NCBI GenBank assembly: GCA_021796905.1
Contig: JAKABK010000104.1
Coordinates: 1 to 6,687 of the forward strand
Direction: 5' to 3'
Source of the DNA: Actinomycetes bacterium
Lineage (GTDB): Bacteria; Actinomycetota; Acidimicrobiia; Acidimicrobiales; Palsa-688
Length of the DNA: 6,687 bases
The notes beneath the pieces were generated by a model. It ran no database searches. It was not told the origin of the DNA and saw nothing but the letters and a program-made list of their open reading frames with translations. Every line of letters begins with the position of its first letter. The stretch's first letter is position 1. Shown in pieces: positions 6,550 through 6,687 of the stretch. Position numbers and translations under genes: made by a program.

Positions 6550-6687
6550 CCGGCGGGGAACGCCTCGGGCCGTGGGTGCGCCACGACAGCGAGACCGTCC
6601 ACACCAACCCCTGGTACTCGGTACGCCGTGACCGGGTGACCCGTCCCGACGGGACCCCCGGCGAGTACTTCAGCGTCGTCAACGACC
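6543..6687 (+). CDS. Nudix hydrolase, N-terminal part (cut by the window edge)
   Basis: A GTG at 6543 opens a frame that runs to the window edge, giving 48 residues starting MVAGGERLGPWVRHD. It overlaps the end of the GGT-like gene by 7 bases (stop TAG at 6547-6549). The stretch HTNPWYSVRRDRVTRPDGTP (20-39), followed by GEYFSVVND, resembles the N-terminal strand region of ADP-ribose pyrophosphatase-like Nudix proteins (pattern NPW..VR.D.V..PDG..G.Y.VV). The Nudix box itself lies beyond the window, so catalytic competence cannot be judged. If correct, it would hydrolyse a nucleoside diphosphate linked to another moiety. It is the fourth gene of the coupled operon that starts at 4152. Confidence 0.72.
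   Translation, partial: MVAGGERLGPWVRHDSETVHTNPWYSVRRDRVTRPDGTPGEYFSVVND

Overview
The window is very GC-rich (about 70% by eye) with strong G/C at third codon positions. It has tight start/stop overlaps, several GTG and TTG starts and few Shine-Dalgarno sequences. This points to a high-GC Actinomycetota chromosome; a lineage such as Acidimicrobiia is possible but cannot be fixed from sequence alone. I see no mobile element, CRISPR array, tRNA or rRNA.

Left part (1-2539): a methylated-DNA--protein-cysteine methyltransferase (ogt type) runs leftward. A possible second leftward gene may begin just beyond it and is cut by the window edge. A 227-bp divergent gap holds a perfect 13-bp inverted repeat. 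To its right lies a rightward two-gene ABC exporter: a DrrA-type ATPase followed by an ABC-2 membrane protein, with a 4-base ATGA overlap.

Middle (2540-4071): a 206-bp gap between converging genes contains several GC-rich hairpins, likely terminators without U-tracts. It separates the exporter from a leftward AI-2E/PerM-family membrane protein with a charged N-terminal extension. That gene starts at a TTG with an excellent Shine-Dalgarno sequence.

Right part (4072-6687): an 80-bp divergent promoter region separates the membrane protein from a rightward four-gene run. The run holds a stand-alone cyclic-nucleotide-binding domain protein (probably leaderless), a VOC/glyoxalase-fold protein, a gamma-glutamyltransferase-like Ntn hydrolase of the YwrD/HpxW type, and the first 48 codons of a Nudix hydrolase cut by the right edge. 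Each start overlaps the preceding stop (GTGA, TTGA, then a 7-base overlap), so the four genes look like one translationally coupled operon.

Most of this is ordinary actinobacterial housekeeping and transport. The less usual points are the perfect inverted repeat between ogt and the ABC operon, the HTH-less cNMP protein leading a coupled operon opposite a membrane transporter, and the altered active-site residues in the VOC and GGT-like proteins. I do not see clear evidence for a wholly new system.
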